Assembly: GCA_948467735.1 (NCBI GenBank) | Contig: CAOKFN010000063.1 | Coordinates: forward strand, 1-20,062 | Reading direction: 5' to 3' | Length of the DNA: 20,062 bases | Origin: an uncultured bacterium | GTDB lineage: Bacteria; Bacillota; Clostridia; Lachnospirales; Lachnospiraceae | Shown: piece by piece, positions 1 through 7,582 of the stretch | How positions within the stretch are numbered: position 1 is the stretch's first letter | Layout: every line of letters begins with the position of its first letter | Made by a program: the position numbers and the translations under genes | Notes under the pieces: model-generated | What the model saw: the letters and a program-made list of their open reading frames with translations, nothing else | Database searches by the model: none | What the model was told of the DNA's origin: nothing

Positions 1-387
1 AAGGGCATTTCACATGTCCTGATTTGAATGCCCGCCTTGCGGGCAGATGGGAGTCAGTGTGAAAAAGGGCATTTCACATGTCCTGATTTGAATGCCCGCC
101 TTGCGGGCAGATGGGAGTCAGTGTGAAAAAGGGCATTTCACATGTCCTGATTTGAATGCCCGCTTTGGCGGGCAGATGGGAGTCAGTGTGAAAAAGGGCA
201 TTTCACATGTCCTGATTTGAATGCCCGCTTTGGCGGGCAGATGGGAGTCAGTGTGAAAAAGGGCATTTCACATGTCCTGATTTGAATGCCCGCTTTGGCG
301 GGCAGATGGGAGTCAGTGTGAAAAAGGGCATTTCACATGTCCTGATTTGAATGCCCGCCTTGCGGGCAGATGGGAGTCGGCGTGAAA
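1..387 (+). repeat. Tandem array 1: six 64-65 bp leader units
   Basis: Six near-identical head-to-tail units start at 1, 65, 129, 194, 259 and 324. Each is a nested inverted repeat: outer arms TTTCACA/TGTGAAA (8-14 with 58-64 in unit 1) and inner arms TGCCCGC/GCGGGCA (29-35 with 39-45). The stems are invariant; the main difference is the apical loop, CTT in units 1, 2 and 6 and TTTG in units 3-5. Each unit also carries GGGAG, five bases, then GTG, which opens a 10-codon frame (MKKGISHVLI) ending at TGA in the next unit. In unit 6 the same ribosome site and GTG become the start of the glycosyltransferase gene, with GTCAGT changed to GTCGGC. The array is probably cut by the window edge. There are no spacers, so it is not CRISPR. 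Confidence 0.95.
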
Positions 388-2433
388 ATTGTCAAAGCGG
401 TTATACTGGGTATCACATTGCTGTTGTGCATCTGTGTATTTCCTTTATGCCTGATTAGAAAAGAAGAGAATATGGATCCGGCGCTGGGGATTGCGTATGG
501 GTCCGCCGCGGTGCGGGAATTGACGCAGGATTTTACGGCACAGACAGAATATCTGGAAGGGATTGCCGTTGACATCGGGATGCCGGAAGGCGGGTGGGGT
601 GAGGGAAATCTCATCATCCGTATCCGGGAGGAGGGCGGAGAAGAACGAACGCTGGCGGAAAGGAAGATTCCATGGGAAGAGGTAAATGATGAAGCTTTTA
701 CTTATGTTCAGGTAAAGGGATGGCTCAAAAAGGGAGCGGCCTATTCCGTTGTCATAGGGATGGAAGAGGGAGCCGAAGGTACGTTTAGGGCAATGTATAC
801 CATGAAGGAGGAAGAAGCCGCGCCGGGAAGCGGGGCAATGTATTTTGCGGGAGAGCGTGCGGAGGGGCGGGCGGTGATCCGATATGTGTACGGATTTCCG
901 TTGAACATGAAAAATACTCTTTGTTTATGGGCGTTTTTCTGGGTCATAGGACTGACCGTGCTGGAGCTGGCGGCCGGGAAAAGGTATCCGGCGGGAAGGC
1001 CAATCCCTGCCAAGGCGGAGGCGTTCTTGGCGAAAGCGGAGGCGCTTTTAATAAAATGGCAGATTCCCATTCTGCTGGGGGAATTGGCGGTTATCATGGT
1101 TCTGATTATCAGAATCTGTAGAAATGAAGCGGTTCATTGGGACGAAGCGTTCACATGGCAGCTGGTGACAAAGAACAGTTTTACGGAGATGCTGAAGGCC
1201 ACTGCGGCGGACGTCCATCCGCCCTTGTATTACATGCTGGTCATGGGGGCGATGAAAGTATTCGGCCAAAATATTTTCGTGGGGAAAATGGTATCTGCGG
1301 CGGCAGCGGCCGCAACGGGAATCCTTGGTATTACGCTGGTCAGAAAACGCTGGGGCGTAAAGTCCGCCGTTCCTTTTCTGCTGGCGGCGGGATTGGGGCC
1401 CCAGCTGATTTTCTATAACGTGGATCTGCGCATGTACTCATGGCTTATTTTCTTTGTCACGGCGGCGGGGCTGTTCGCTTATGAGATTATGCTGTCGGGC
1501 CAAGGGCGATGGTGGGCCGCATTTACTTTGGCTTCCTTGGGGGGTGTGTATACACAGTATTTTTCCGTGGTGCCGCTTTCGATTCTCTATATATTTCTGC
1601 TGGTCTGGATTCTTGTAAAGGACAGAGGACAGATCAAGAAATGGCTGTGCTGCTGTGTGGTTACGGCTGCGGGATATCTGCCGTGGCTTGCGGTGGTGAT
1701 TGACACATTGAAAAGGGATTCCGGCGCCGGGAGGGAGGAGGCGGCGCTGCCCGGTATCGGGGAATTGTTTGAGTGGGCGTTCCAGAGCAATATTAAGTGG
1801 TCCGAGAGCATGCCCGTGGTTCTGCTCATAACTGCCGTCCTTTGTCTGATTGTGGAGCGGAAGCGATATGGGACGAAAGAGAAGGCGTTTCTTGCATTGT
1901 CCGGGGCGATGCTCTTTGGGACCTATGGGCTGTGCATGTTTCTGGCGTCCCGGATGAGCCATTTTTGGGATAACCGGTATATGGTGGACGCTTTATTGTT
2001 CCTGTGGCTGTTTCTTGCCGTTATGTTAGGGGGGCGAAGACTCATTACATGGGGAATCGGCATGGTGTGGCTGGGGATTCTAATGCTTTCCTCCTATACG
2101 GTTATGCAGGCGGTGGAGCTGGATACGGTTCCGTGGACGCAGCATGCCCGGCAGGTGCTGGAACAGGTGCGGGATGAAGAGAGGATTGTCTATACCTTTC
2201 CGACGTTCGATGTGCTTTATGCATATTATCTGCCCAATGCGGAATTTATCTGGTATGAGGATATGGATTTTACCCAGTGGGAGAACGGGGAATTTTATGT
2301 GCTTTCCAGCGGTGAAAATGACTTTTGGTGGCAGCTATATGCGGACGGGGTGCTGAAGAAGGAGGTTTTGGGCAGTATGCGTCTGGAACAGAGCATGGGG
2401 GCTGAATTATGGAAGATTACTTATCAAAGGTGA
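382..2433 (+). CDS. Polytopic membrane glycosyltransferase, GT-C / ArnT-PMT type
   Basis: Predicted 683-residue integral membrane protein. It has an N-terminal hydrophobic helix just after the start, a roughly 150-residue likely extracytoplasmic segment, then about ten hydrophobic helices. Motifs fit lipid-linked-sugar-dependent GT-C enzymes: an acidic first loop HWDEAFTW, then DVHPPLYYML, and DLRMYSW further on. Family knowledge suggests transfer of a sugar from a polyprenyl-phosphate donor to a cell-surface acceptor; the substrate cannot be read from sequence. Start choice: GTG at 382 has GGGAG at 372-376, five bases upstream. The in-frame ATG at 370 overlaps that site and lacks its own. 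The last unit of tandem array 1 thus supplies the translation start. The C-terminal part after the last helix is soluble. Confidence 0.8.
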   Translation: MKIVKAVILGITLLLCICVFPLCLIRKEENMDPALGIAYGSAAVRELTQDFTAQTEYLEGIAVDIGMPEGGWGEGNLIIRIREEGGEERTLAERKIPWEEVNDEAFTYVQVKGWLKKGAAYSVVIGMEEGAEGTFRAMYTMKEEEAAPGSGAMYFAGERAEGRAVIRYVYGFPLNMKNTLCLWAFFWVIGLTVLELAAGKRYPAGRPIPAKAEAFLAKAEALLIKWQIPILLGELAVIMVLIIRICRNEAVHWDEAFTWQLVTKNSFTEMLKATAADVHPPLYYMLVMGAMKVFGQNIFVGKMVSAAAAAATGILGITLVRKRWGVKSAVPFLLAAGLGPQLIFYNVDLRMYSWLIFFVTAAGLFAYEIMLSGQGRWWAAFTLASLGGVYTQYFSVVPLSILYIFLLVWILVKDRGQIKKWLCCCVVTAAGYLPWLAVVIDTLKRDSGAGREEAALPGIGELFEWAFQSNIKWSESMPVVLLITAVLCLIVERKRYGTKEKAFLALSGAMLFGTYGLCMFLASRMSHFWDNRYMVDALLFLWLFLAVMLGGRRLITWGIGMVWLGILMLSSYTVMQAVELDTVPWTQHARQVLEQVRDEERIVYTFPTFDVLYAYYLPNAEFIWYEDMDFTQWENGEFYVLSSGENDFWWQLYADGVLKKEVLGSMRLEQSMGAELWKITYQR

Positions 2434-2450
2434 CATGCACTCGAGCTTTT

Positions 2451-2564
2451 ATGGAGAATAAGCCAATGAACTTGGCTAAAATTGGAGCCCGGTTAGAGGA
2501 AGCCGGAGTGCTGTGGATGGTTAATAGGATTGCCTGCAATATCAGAAAATTTGTGGCTTTGTAA
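2451..2564 (+). CDS. Possible 37-residue small protein or gene remnant
   Basis: An ATG frame of 37 codons begins MENKPMNLAKIG and ends in a hydrophobic stretch with Arg/Lys, followed by TAA. It lies 17 bases after the glycosyltransferase stop. No convincing ribosome site precedes the ATG; the upstream bases include only CGAG. It may be a translationally coupled small gene, the tail of a decayed gene, or chance. I do not recognise the sequence. Confidence 0.2.
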   Translation: MENKPMNLAKIGARLEEAGVLWMVNRIACNIRKFVAL

Positions 2565-2605
2565 AAAGAATTCAAATAATCTGACAATTTGATAAAAAGT
2601 TGTTA

Positions 2606-2634
2606 TTTACAGATGAGGAAAAAAGTAGTATAGT
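2606..2634 (+). promoter_or_regulatory. Predicted sigma-A promoter for gltB
   Basis: TTTACA (2606-2611), exactly 17 bases, then TATAGT (2629-2634). This predicts a start near 2641, only a few bases before the first arm of an intrinsic terminator. It is the best promoter candidate upstream of gltB. Confidence 0.6.
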
Positions 2635-2643
2635 AATGAAATG

Positions 2644-2687
2644 AGGACGCAATGAAGCGCAGAAAGGCTTTATTGCGTCCTTTTTTT
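2644..2687 (+). terminator. Intrinsic terminator at the head of the gltB leader
   Basis: A perfect 10 bp stem AGGACGCAAT/ATTGCGTCCT (2644-2653 with 2672-2681) encloses a nested AAGC/GCTT stem and runs into seven T (2681-2687). It could end transcripts from the glycosyltransferase gene. It also lies just after the predicted +1 of the gltB promoter, so it may act as an attenuator or define a very short RNA. Confidence 0.85.
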
Positions 2688-2775
2688 GTACACTGGGAGG
2701 CCCAGAAGAAAATTGTCAGCGGTTCAGGAGCGTCCTGACCTGCCTGAAAAAGAGCATAAAGAAAGGAGCTTTCAT

Positions 2776-5700
2776 ATGTTTGACGTGAAAACGAACCAAC
2801 CCAAGCCGCCCCTTTACCGTCAGGAATTTGAGCATGATAACTGCGGTATCGGAGCCTGTGTGAATATCAAGGGCAAAAAATCCCGGGCGGCCGTTGAAAA
2901 CGCCTTGAAGATTGTGGAAAATCTAGAGCACAGGGCGGGCAAAGACGCCGAGGGCAAAACCGGAGACGGCGTGGGCATCCTGACCCAGATTCCTCATAAA
3001 TTTTTTGCAAAAGTGACCAAAGCCCTTGGGATCGAAATCGGGAAAGAGCGGGAATACGGCGTGGGCATGTTTTTCTTCCCTCAAGAGGAGCTGCGCCGGA
3101 ATCAGGCGAAAAAGATGTTTGAAATCATCGTCCGCAAGGAAGGGCTGGAATTCCTAGGCTGGAGGGAGGTTCCCGTCTTCCCCAATGTGCTGGGGCACAA
3201 GGCGGTGGAATGCATGCCCCATATCATGCAGGGCTTTGTGAAGAAGCCCGCGGATGTGGAGAAAGGGCTGGAATTTGACCGCAGGCTCTACATTGCGAGG
3301 CGGCTGTTCGAGCAGTCTTCCGAGGACACTTACGTGGTTTCTTTTTCCAGCAGATCCATTGTGTATAAGGGCATGTTCCTAGTGGGGCAGCTGCGGACCT
3401 TTTATGCGGATCTCCAGAGCGAGGATTTCGAGTCCGCCATAGCCATGGTGCATTCCCGTTTTTCCACCAACACCAATCCCAGCTGGGAGCGGGCCCATCC
3501 CAACCGCCTGATGGTACATAACGGGGAGATTAACACCATTCGGGGCAACGCGGATAAAATGCTGGCCAGAGAAGAAAATATGGAGTCCGAGTATTTAAAG
3601 GGCCAGATGCACAAGGTTCTGCCCGCCATCAGCAAGACCGGTTCCGATTCCGCCATGCTGGACAATACCTTGGAATTCCTTGTGATGAGCGGTATGGACC
3701 TGCCTCTGGCGGTGATGATTGCCATCCCGGAGCCTTGGGCCAACGATAAGGCAATGTCCCAGAACAAGAGGGATTTCTATCAATATTACGCCACCATGAT
3801 GGAGCCTTGGGACGGGCCGGCCTCCATCCTTTTCTCTGACGGGGATATGATGGGGGCGGTGCTGGATCGCAACGGCCTCAGGCCTTCCCGCTATATGATC
3901 ACCGAGGACGACACCCTGATTCTTTCCTCCGAGGTGGGAGTTCTGGACATTGCCCCGGAGAAGATTAAGGTCAAGGAGCGGCTGCGCCCCGGCAGGATGC
4001 TCTTGGTGGATACCTTGAAGGGCAGGGTGATTTCCGATGAGGAATTAAAGGAGAGCTACGCGTCCAGACAGCCTTACGGGGAATGGCTGGACAGCAATCT
4101 GGTCTTTTTGAAAGACCTGCCAATTCCCAACCAGCGCGTGCCGGAGTACACCGACGAGGAGCGCCAGAGGATGCAGAAGGCTTTCGGCTACACCTACGAC
4201 GAATTGAAGACCAGCATCCTTCCCATGGCGGAAAAAGGCGGGGAAGCCATCGCCGCCATGGGAGTTGACACCCCCCTTCCGGTGCTGAGCAGGACGTACC
4301 ACCCCCTGTTCCATTATTTCAAGCAGCTCTTCGCGCAGGTGACAAATCCGCCCATCGACGCCATCCGGGAGGAAATCGTCACCTCCACCACGGTCTACAT
4401 CGGGACGGAGGGAAATATTCTACAGGAAATTCCCGGAAACTGCAATGTGCTGAGGGTAAACAATCCCATACTGACCAACACGGACCTTCTGAAAATCAAA
4501 AATATGAAGGCCGAGGGCTTCAAGGTGGAGGTGGTGCCCATCACTTATTATAAAAATACCAGCTTGGAGCGGGCCATTGACAGGCTTTTCGTGGAGGTGG
4601 ACAGGGCGTACCGGGACGGGGTGAATATCCTGATTCTCTCCGACAGGGGGGTGGACGAGAATCATGTGCCCATTCCCTCCCTGCTGGCGGTGTCCGCCCT
4701 GAACCAGTATCTGGTGCGCACCAAGAAGCGCACAAGGGTGGCCCTGATTCTGGAATCCGGGGAGCCTAGGGAGGTGCATGATTTCGCGGCCCTGCTGGGG
4801 TACGGCGCCTGCGCCGTCAATCCCTATCTGGCGCAGGAGGGCATACGGGAGCTGATTGACAGCCGGATGCTGGATAAGGATTATTATGCGGCGGTGAATG
4901 ATTACAATAACGCGGTGCTTCACGGCATTGTGAAAATTGCCTCCAAAATGGGGATCAGCACCTTACAGTCCTATCAGGGCTCCCAGATTTTTGAGGCCGT
5001 GGGCATTGCGCCGGAGGTGATTGGAAAATATTTCTGCAATACCGTATGCAGGGTGGGCGGCATTACGTTAAAGGATATTGAGCGTCAGGTGGACGCCCGG
5101 CATTCTCAGGCCTTTGACCCCTTGGGGCTGGGCTGCGACCTGACCTTGGACAGTCCGGGCCACCACAAGATGCGAAGCGGCGGGGACGAGCATCTGTACA
5201 ATCCGGCCACGATCCATATGCTGCAGGAAGCCGCAAGGCGGGGGGATTATGCCCTGTTCAAGCAGTATACTGCCATGGTAAACGACGAGAATTCCGTCAG
5301 GAACCTGCGGGGGCTTTTGGATTTCTGCTATCCTTCCAAGGGCGTTCCCCTAGAGGAAGTGGAGCCGGTGGAGTCCATTGTGACCCGGTTTAAGACAGGG
5401 GCTATGTCCTATGGCTCTATTTCCAAGGAAGCCCATGAGACCTTGGCTATTGCCATGAACAGGCTGCACGGCAAAAGCAATTCCGGGGAGGGCGGAGAGG
5501 ATTTGGATCGGCTTGTGCCGGGGCCGGACGGCTTGAATAAATGCTCCGCCATCAAGCAGGTGGCAAGCGGGCGTTTCGGCGTCACAAGCCGTTATCTGGT
5601 GAGCGCTAAGGAAATACAGATTAAAATGGCGCAGGGGGCGAAGCCCGGAGAGGGCGGCCATCTTCCCGGGGGCAAGGTATACCCGTGGATTGCCAAGACG

Positions 5701-7320
5701 AGACATTCCACGCCGGGAGTATCCCTGATTTCACCGCCGCCCCATCACGATATTTATTCCATCGAGGACTTGGCCCAGCTGATTTACGATTTGAAAAACG
5801 CCAATAAAGAGGCACGGATTTCCGTCAAGCTGGTGTCGGAGGCGGGCGTGGGAACGGTGGCGGCGGGGGTTGCCAAGGCGGGCGCGCAGGTGATTCTGGT
5901 GTCGGGCTATGACGGCGGCACCGGGGCGGCGCCCAGAAGCTCCATCCACAACGCGGGGCTTCCTTGGGAGCTTGGGCTGGCGGAGACCCACCAGACCTTG
6001 ATTATGAACGGACTGCGGGGCAAGGTGCGCATTGAGACCGACGGCAAGCTTATGAGCGGCCGGGATGTGGCCATTGCGGCCATCCTTGGGGCGGAGGAAT
6101 TCGGCTTTGCCACCGCGCCCCTTGTGACCATGGGCTGCGTTATGATGCGGGTCTGCAATCTGGATACCTGTCCCGTGGGCGTGGCCACCCAGAATCCGGA
6201 GCTGAGGAAAAATTTCAAGGGAAAGCCCGAGTATGTGGAGAATTTCATGAAATTTATCGCGGAAGAGCTGCGGGAATATATGGCGGCGCTGGGCGTGCGC
6301 ACCGTGGATGAGCTGGTGGGGCGGACGGAGCTTCTGAAGGTGAGGGAGAATCTGACGGAGCGCCAGAAAGCCATCGATCTGTCGCAGATTCTGGCAAATC
6401 CCTATGAGAAGTCCGGGGAGAAATATACTTTTGACCCCAAGCAGGTGTATGATTTTGAACTGGAAAAGACGCTGGACGAGAGGGTATTGGTAAAACAGCT
6501 GAAAAAAGCCATCGACGCAAAGCAGAAGAGAAGCATCCAAGTGGACGTGTCCAATACAGACCGGACCTTCGGCACCATTTTGGGTAGCGAGATTACCAGA
6601 AGGCTGGGGGATGAGGTGGAGGAGGACTCCTACCGGGTGCTGTGCCGGGGCGCGGGCGGACAGTCCTTCGGGGCGTTCATTCCCAAGGGCCTGACTCTGG
6701 AGCTGGAAGGGGACAGCAACGATTATTTCGGAAAGGGCCTGTCCGGCGGCAAGCTGATTGTATATCCCCCGAGGGGAAGCCGTTTTGACGCCTCCGAGAA
6801 CATCATCATCGGCAATGTGGCGCTGTACGGGGCCACCAGCGGCAAGGCGTTTATCAACGGCGTGGCCGGGGAACGGTTCTGCGTGCGCAATTCGGGGGCG
6901 ATTGCGGTGGTGGAAGGCGTGGGAGACCACGGCTGCGAGTACATGACCGGAGGGCGGGTGGTTATCCTAGGAGGCACCGGAAAGAATTTCGCCGCGGGCA
7001 TGAGCGGCGGCGTGGTCTATGTGCTGGACGAGGGCAGCGACCTTTATAAGCGCCTGAACAAAGAGATGGTATCCTCCGGCGAGATTACCTCCAAATATGA
7101 CGTTCAGGAGCTGAAAGGGATGATTCAGGAGCATACCGCCCTGACCAATTCCAAGAAAGGCAAGCATATTTTGGAGCATTTCGAGGAATACCTGCCCAAA
7201 TTTAAGAAAATCATCCCCCATGATTACGAGAGGGTCCAGAAAACCATCGTCCAGATGGAGGAAAAGGGACTCAGCGCGGAACAGGCCCAGATTGAGGCAT
7301 TCTACGCCAATCTGAAATAA
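2776..7320 (+). CDS. gltB: Glutamate synthase (NADPH), large subunit
   Basis: This 1514-residue subunit of GOGAT hydrolyses glutamine and passes ammonia to 2-oxoglutarate, giving two glutamates with GltD as electron donor. The length and all domains fit the family. After a 22-residue propeptide comes Cys23 (CGIGACV), the N-terminal nucleophile of the class II amidotransferase domain, then its RFSTNTNPSW and HNGEINT motifs. The central domain follows. The FMN/synthase barrel (from about residue 880) carries GEGGED and GGTGAAP. The 3Fe-4S cysteines are C1121, C1127 and C1132. The GXGXG beta-helix domain starts near 1290 (GAGGQSFGAF). The ATG at 2776 has AAAGGAG seven bases upstream; an in-frame extension to 2686 overlaps the terminator and is rejected. 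Likely co-transcribed with gltD through a 262 bp gap. Confidence 0.98.
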   Translation: MFDVKTNQPKPPLYRQEFEHDNCGIGACVNIKGKKSRAAVENALKIVENLEHRAGKDAEGKTGDGVGILTQIPHKFFAKVTKALGIEIGKEREYGVGMFFFPQEELRRNQAKKMFEIIVRKEGLEFLGWREVPVFPNVLGHKAVECMPHIMQGFVKKPADVEKGLEFDRRLYIARRLFEQSSEDTYVVSFSSRSIVYKGMFLVGQLRTFYADLQSEDFESAIAMVHSRFSTNTNPSWERAHPNRLMVHNGEINTIRGNADKMLAREENMESEYLKGQMHKVLPAISKTGSDSAMLDNTLEFLVMSGMDLPLAVMIAIPEPWANDKAMSQNKRDFYQYYATMMEPWDGPASILFSDGDMMGAVLDRNGLRPSRYMITEDDTLILSSEVGVLDIAPEKIKVKERLRPGRMLLVDTLKGRVISDEELKESYASRQPYGEWLDSNLVFLKDLPIPNQRVPEYTDEERQRMQKAFGYTYDELKTSILPMAEKGGEAIAAMGVDTPLPVLSRTYHPLFHYFKQLFAQVTNPPIDAIREEIVTSTTVYIGTEGNILQEIPGNCNVLRVNNPILTNTDLLKIKNMKAEGFKVEVVPITYYKNTSLERAIDRLFVEVDRAYRDGVNILILSDRGVDENHVPIPSLLAVSALNQYLVRTKKRTRVALILESGEPREVHDFAALLGYGACAVNPYLAQEGIRELIDSRMLDKDYYAAVNDYNNAVLHGIVKIASKMGISTLQSYQGSQIFEAVGIAPEVIGKYFCNTVCRVGGITLKDIERQVDARHSQAFDPLGLGCDLTLDSPGHHKMRSGGDEHLYNPATIHMLQEAARRGDYALFKQYTAMVNDENSVRNLRGLLDFCYPSKGVPLEEVEPVESIVTRFKTGAMSYGSISKEAHETLAIAMNRLHGKSNSGEGGEDLDRLVPGPDGLNKCSAIKQVASGRFGVTSRYLVSAKEIQIKMAQGAKPGEGGHLPGGKVYPWIAKTRHSTPGVSLISPPPHHDIYSIEDLAQLIYDLKNANKEARISVKLVSEAGVGTVAAGVAKAGAQVILVSGYDGGTGAAPRSSIHNAGLPWELGLAETHQTLIMNGLRGKVRIETDGKLMSGRDVAIAAILGAEEFGFATAPLVTMGCVMMRVCNLDTCPVGVATQNPELRKNFKGKPEYVENFMKFIAEELREYMAALGVRTVDELVGRTELLKVRENLTERQKAIDLSQILANPYEKSGEKYTFDPKQVYDFELEKTLDERVLVKQLKKAIDAKQKRSIQVDVSNTDRTFGTILGSEITRRLGDEVEEDSYRVLCRGAGGQSFGAFIPKGLTLELEGDSNDYFGKGLSGGKLIVYPPRGSRFDASENIIIGNVALYGATSGKAFINGVAGERFCVRNSGAIAVVEGVGDHGCEYMTGGRVVILGGTGKNFAAGMSGGVVYVLDEGSDLYKRLNKEMVSSGEITSKYDVQELKGMIQEHTALTNSKKGKHILEHFEEYLPKFKKIIPHDYERVQKTIVQMEEKGLSAEQAQIEAFYANLK

Positions 7321-7342
7321 AACCGGCCGCCGGGGCGATTGA

Positions 7343-7574
7343 AAAAACTGGAATAAAAAACAGTCTCGAAGCGGAAGCGCCCGGAAGGAATTTCAGACGC
7401 GCAAGCGGCGGAAATTTCTTCCCCGTAAGGGCGCAGCAGCGAAGAGACGGAACTGGAATGAAAAAAAACAGTCTCGAAGCGGAGGCGCCCGGAAGGAAAT
7501 TTCAGCTGCGTTTTTTGCAGATGAAAATTTCTTCCCCATGAGGGCGCAGCAGCGAAGAGACGGAACTGGAATGG
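7343..7574 (+). repeat. Array 2: two large-hairpin repeats between gltB and gltD
   Basis: Two homologous units (7346-7450, 105 bp; 7451-7563, 113 bp) and an 11-base start of a third fill most of the gltB-gltD gap. Across the unit junction lies a nested inverted repeat. The outer arm is GAAATTTCTTCC (7411-7422) with GGAAGGAAATTTC (7491-7503). The middle arm is GGGCGC (7429-7434) with GCGCCC (7485-7490). The inner arm is GAGAC (7444-7448) with GTCTC (7471-7475). The 22-base loop (7449-7470) begins GGAACTGGAATG and ends in an A-run plus CA. The third copy stops after AACTGGAATGG, where GGAGG of the gltD ribosome site begins. The frame of gltD is open back to TGA at 7340 but has no well-supported earlier start. 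Confidence 0.88.
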
Positions 7575-7582
7575 AGGCAAAA

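Larger units (their letters stand above)
2434..2775 (+). other. Gene-free leader region between the glycosyltransferase and gltB
   Basis: This 342 bp stretch contains a doubtful 37-codon frame (2451-2564), a promoter candidate, an intrinsic terminator and two further small perfect hairpins: CTGGG/CCCAG at 2693-2705 and TCAGGA/TCCTGA at 2724-2738. The heptamer GCGTCCT of the terminator 3' arm (2675-2681) recurs at 2730-2736. The terminator 5' arm AGGACGC could therefore pair with either copy. No second promoter is evident closer to gltB. Confidence 0.55.

Noticed and set aside
1..387. CRISPR array
   Set aside because: Units are directly contiguous and near-identical along their whole length; there are no unique spacers and no cas genes.
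2686..2775. 30-residue N-terminal extension of GltB
   Set aside because: It overlaps the terminator T-run, has no suitable ribosome site, and GltB normally starts about 20 residues before the catalytic Cys, as ATG 2776 gives.
5731..6930. 399-residue minus-strand open frame
   Set aside because: It lies opposite gltB, follows its codon periodicity, is rich in His, Pro and Gln, and has no family motif; it is a shadow of a GC-rich gene.
7538..7582. Upstream ATG for GltD
   Set aside because: It lies in the repeat array without a ribosome site, while ATG 7583 has GGAGG and the usual N-terminus.
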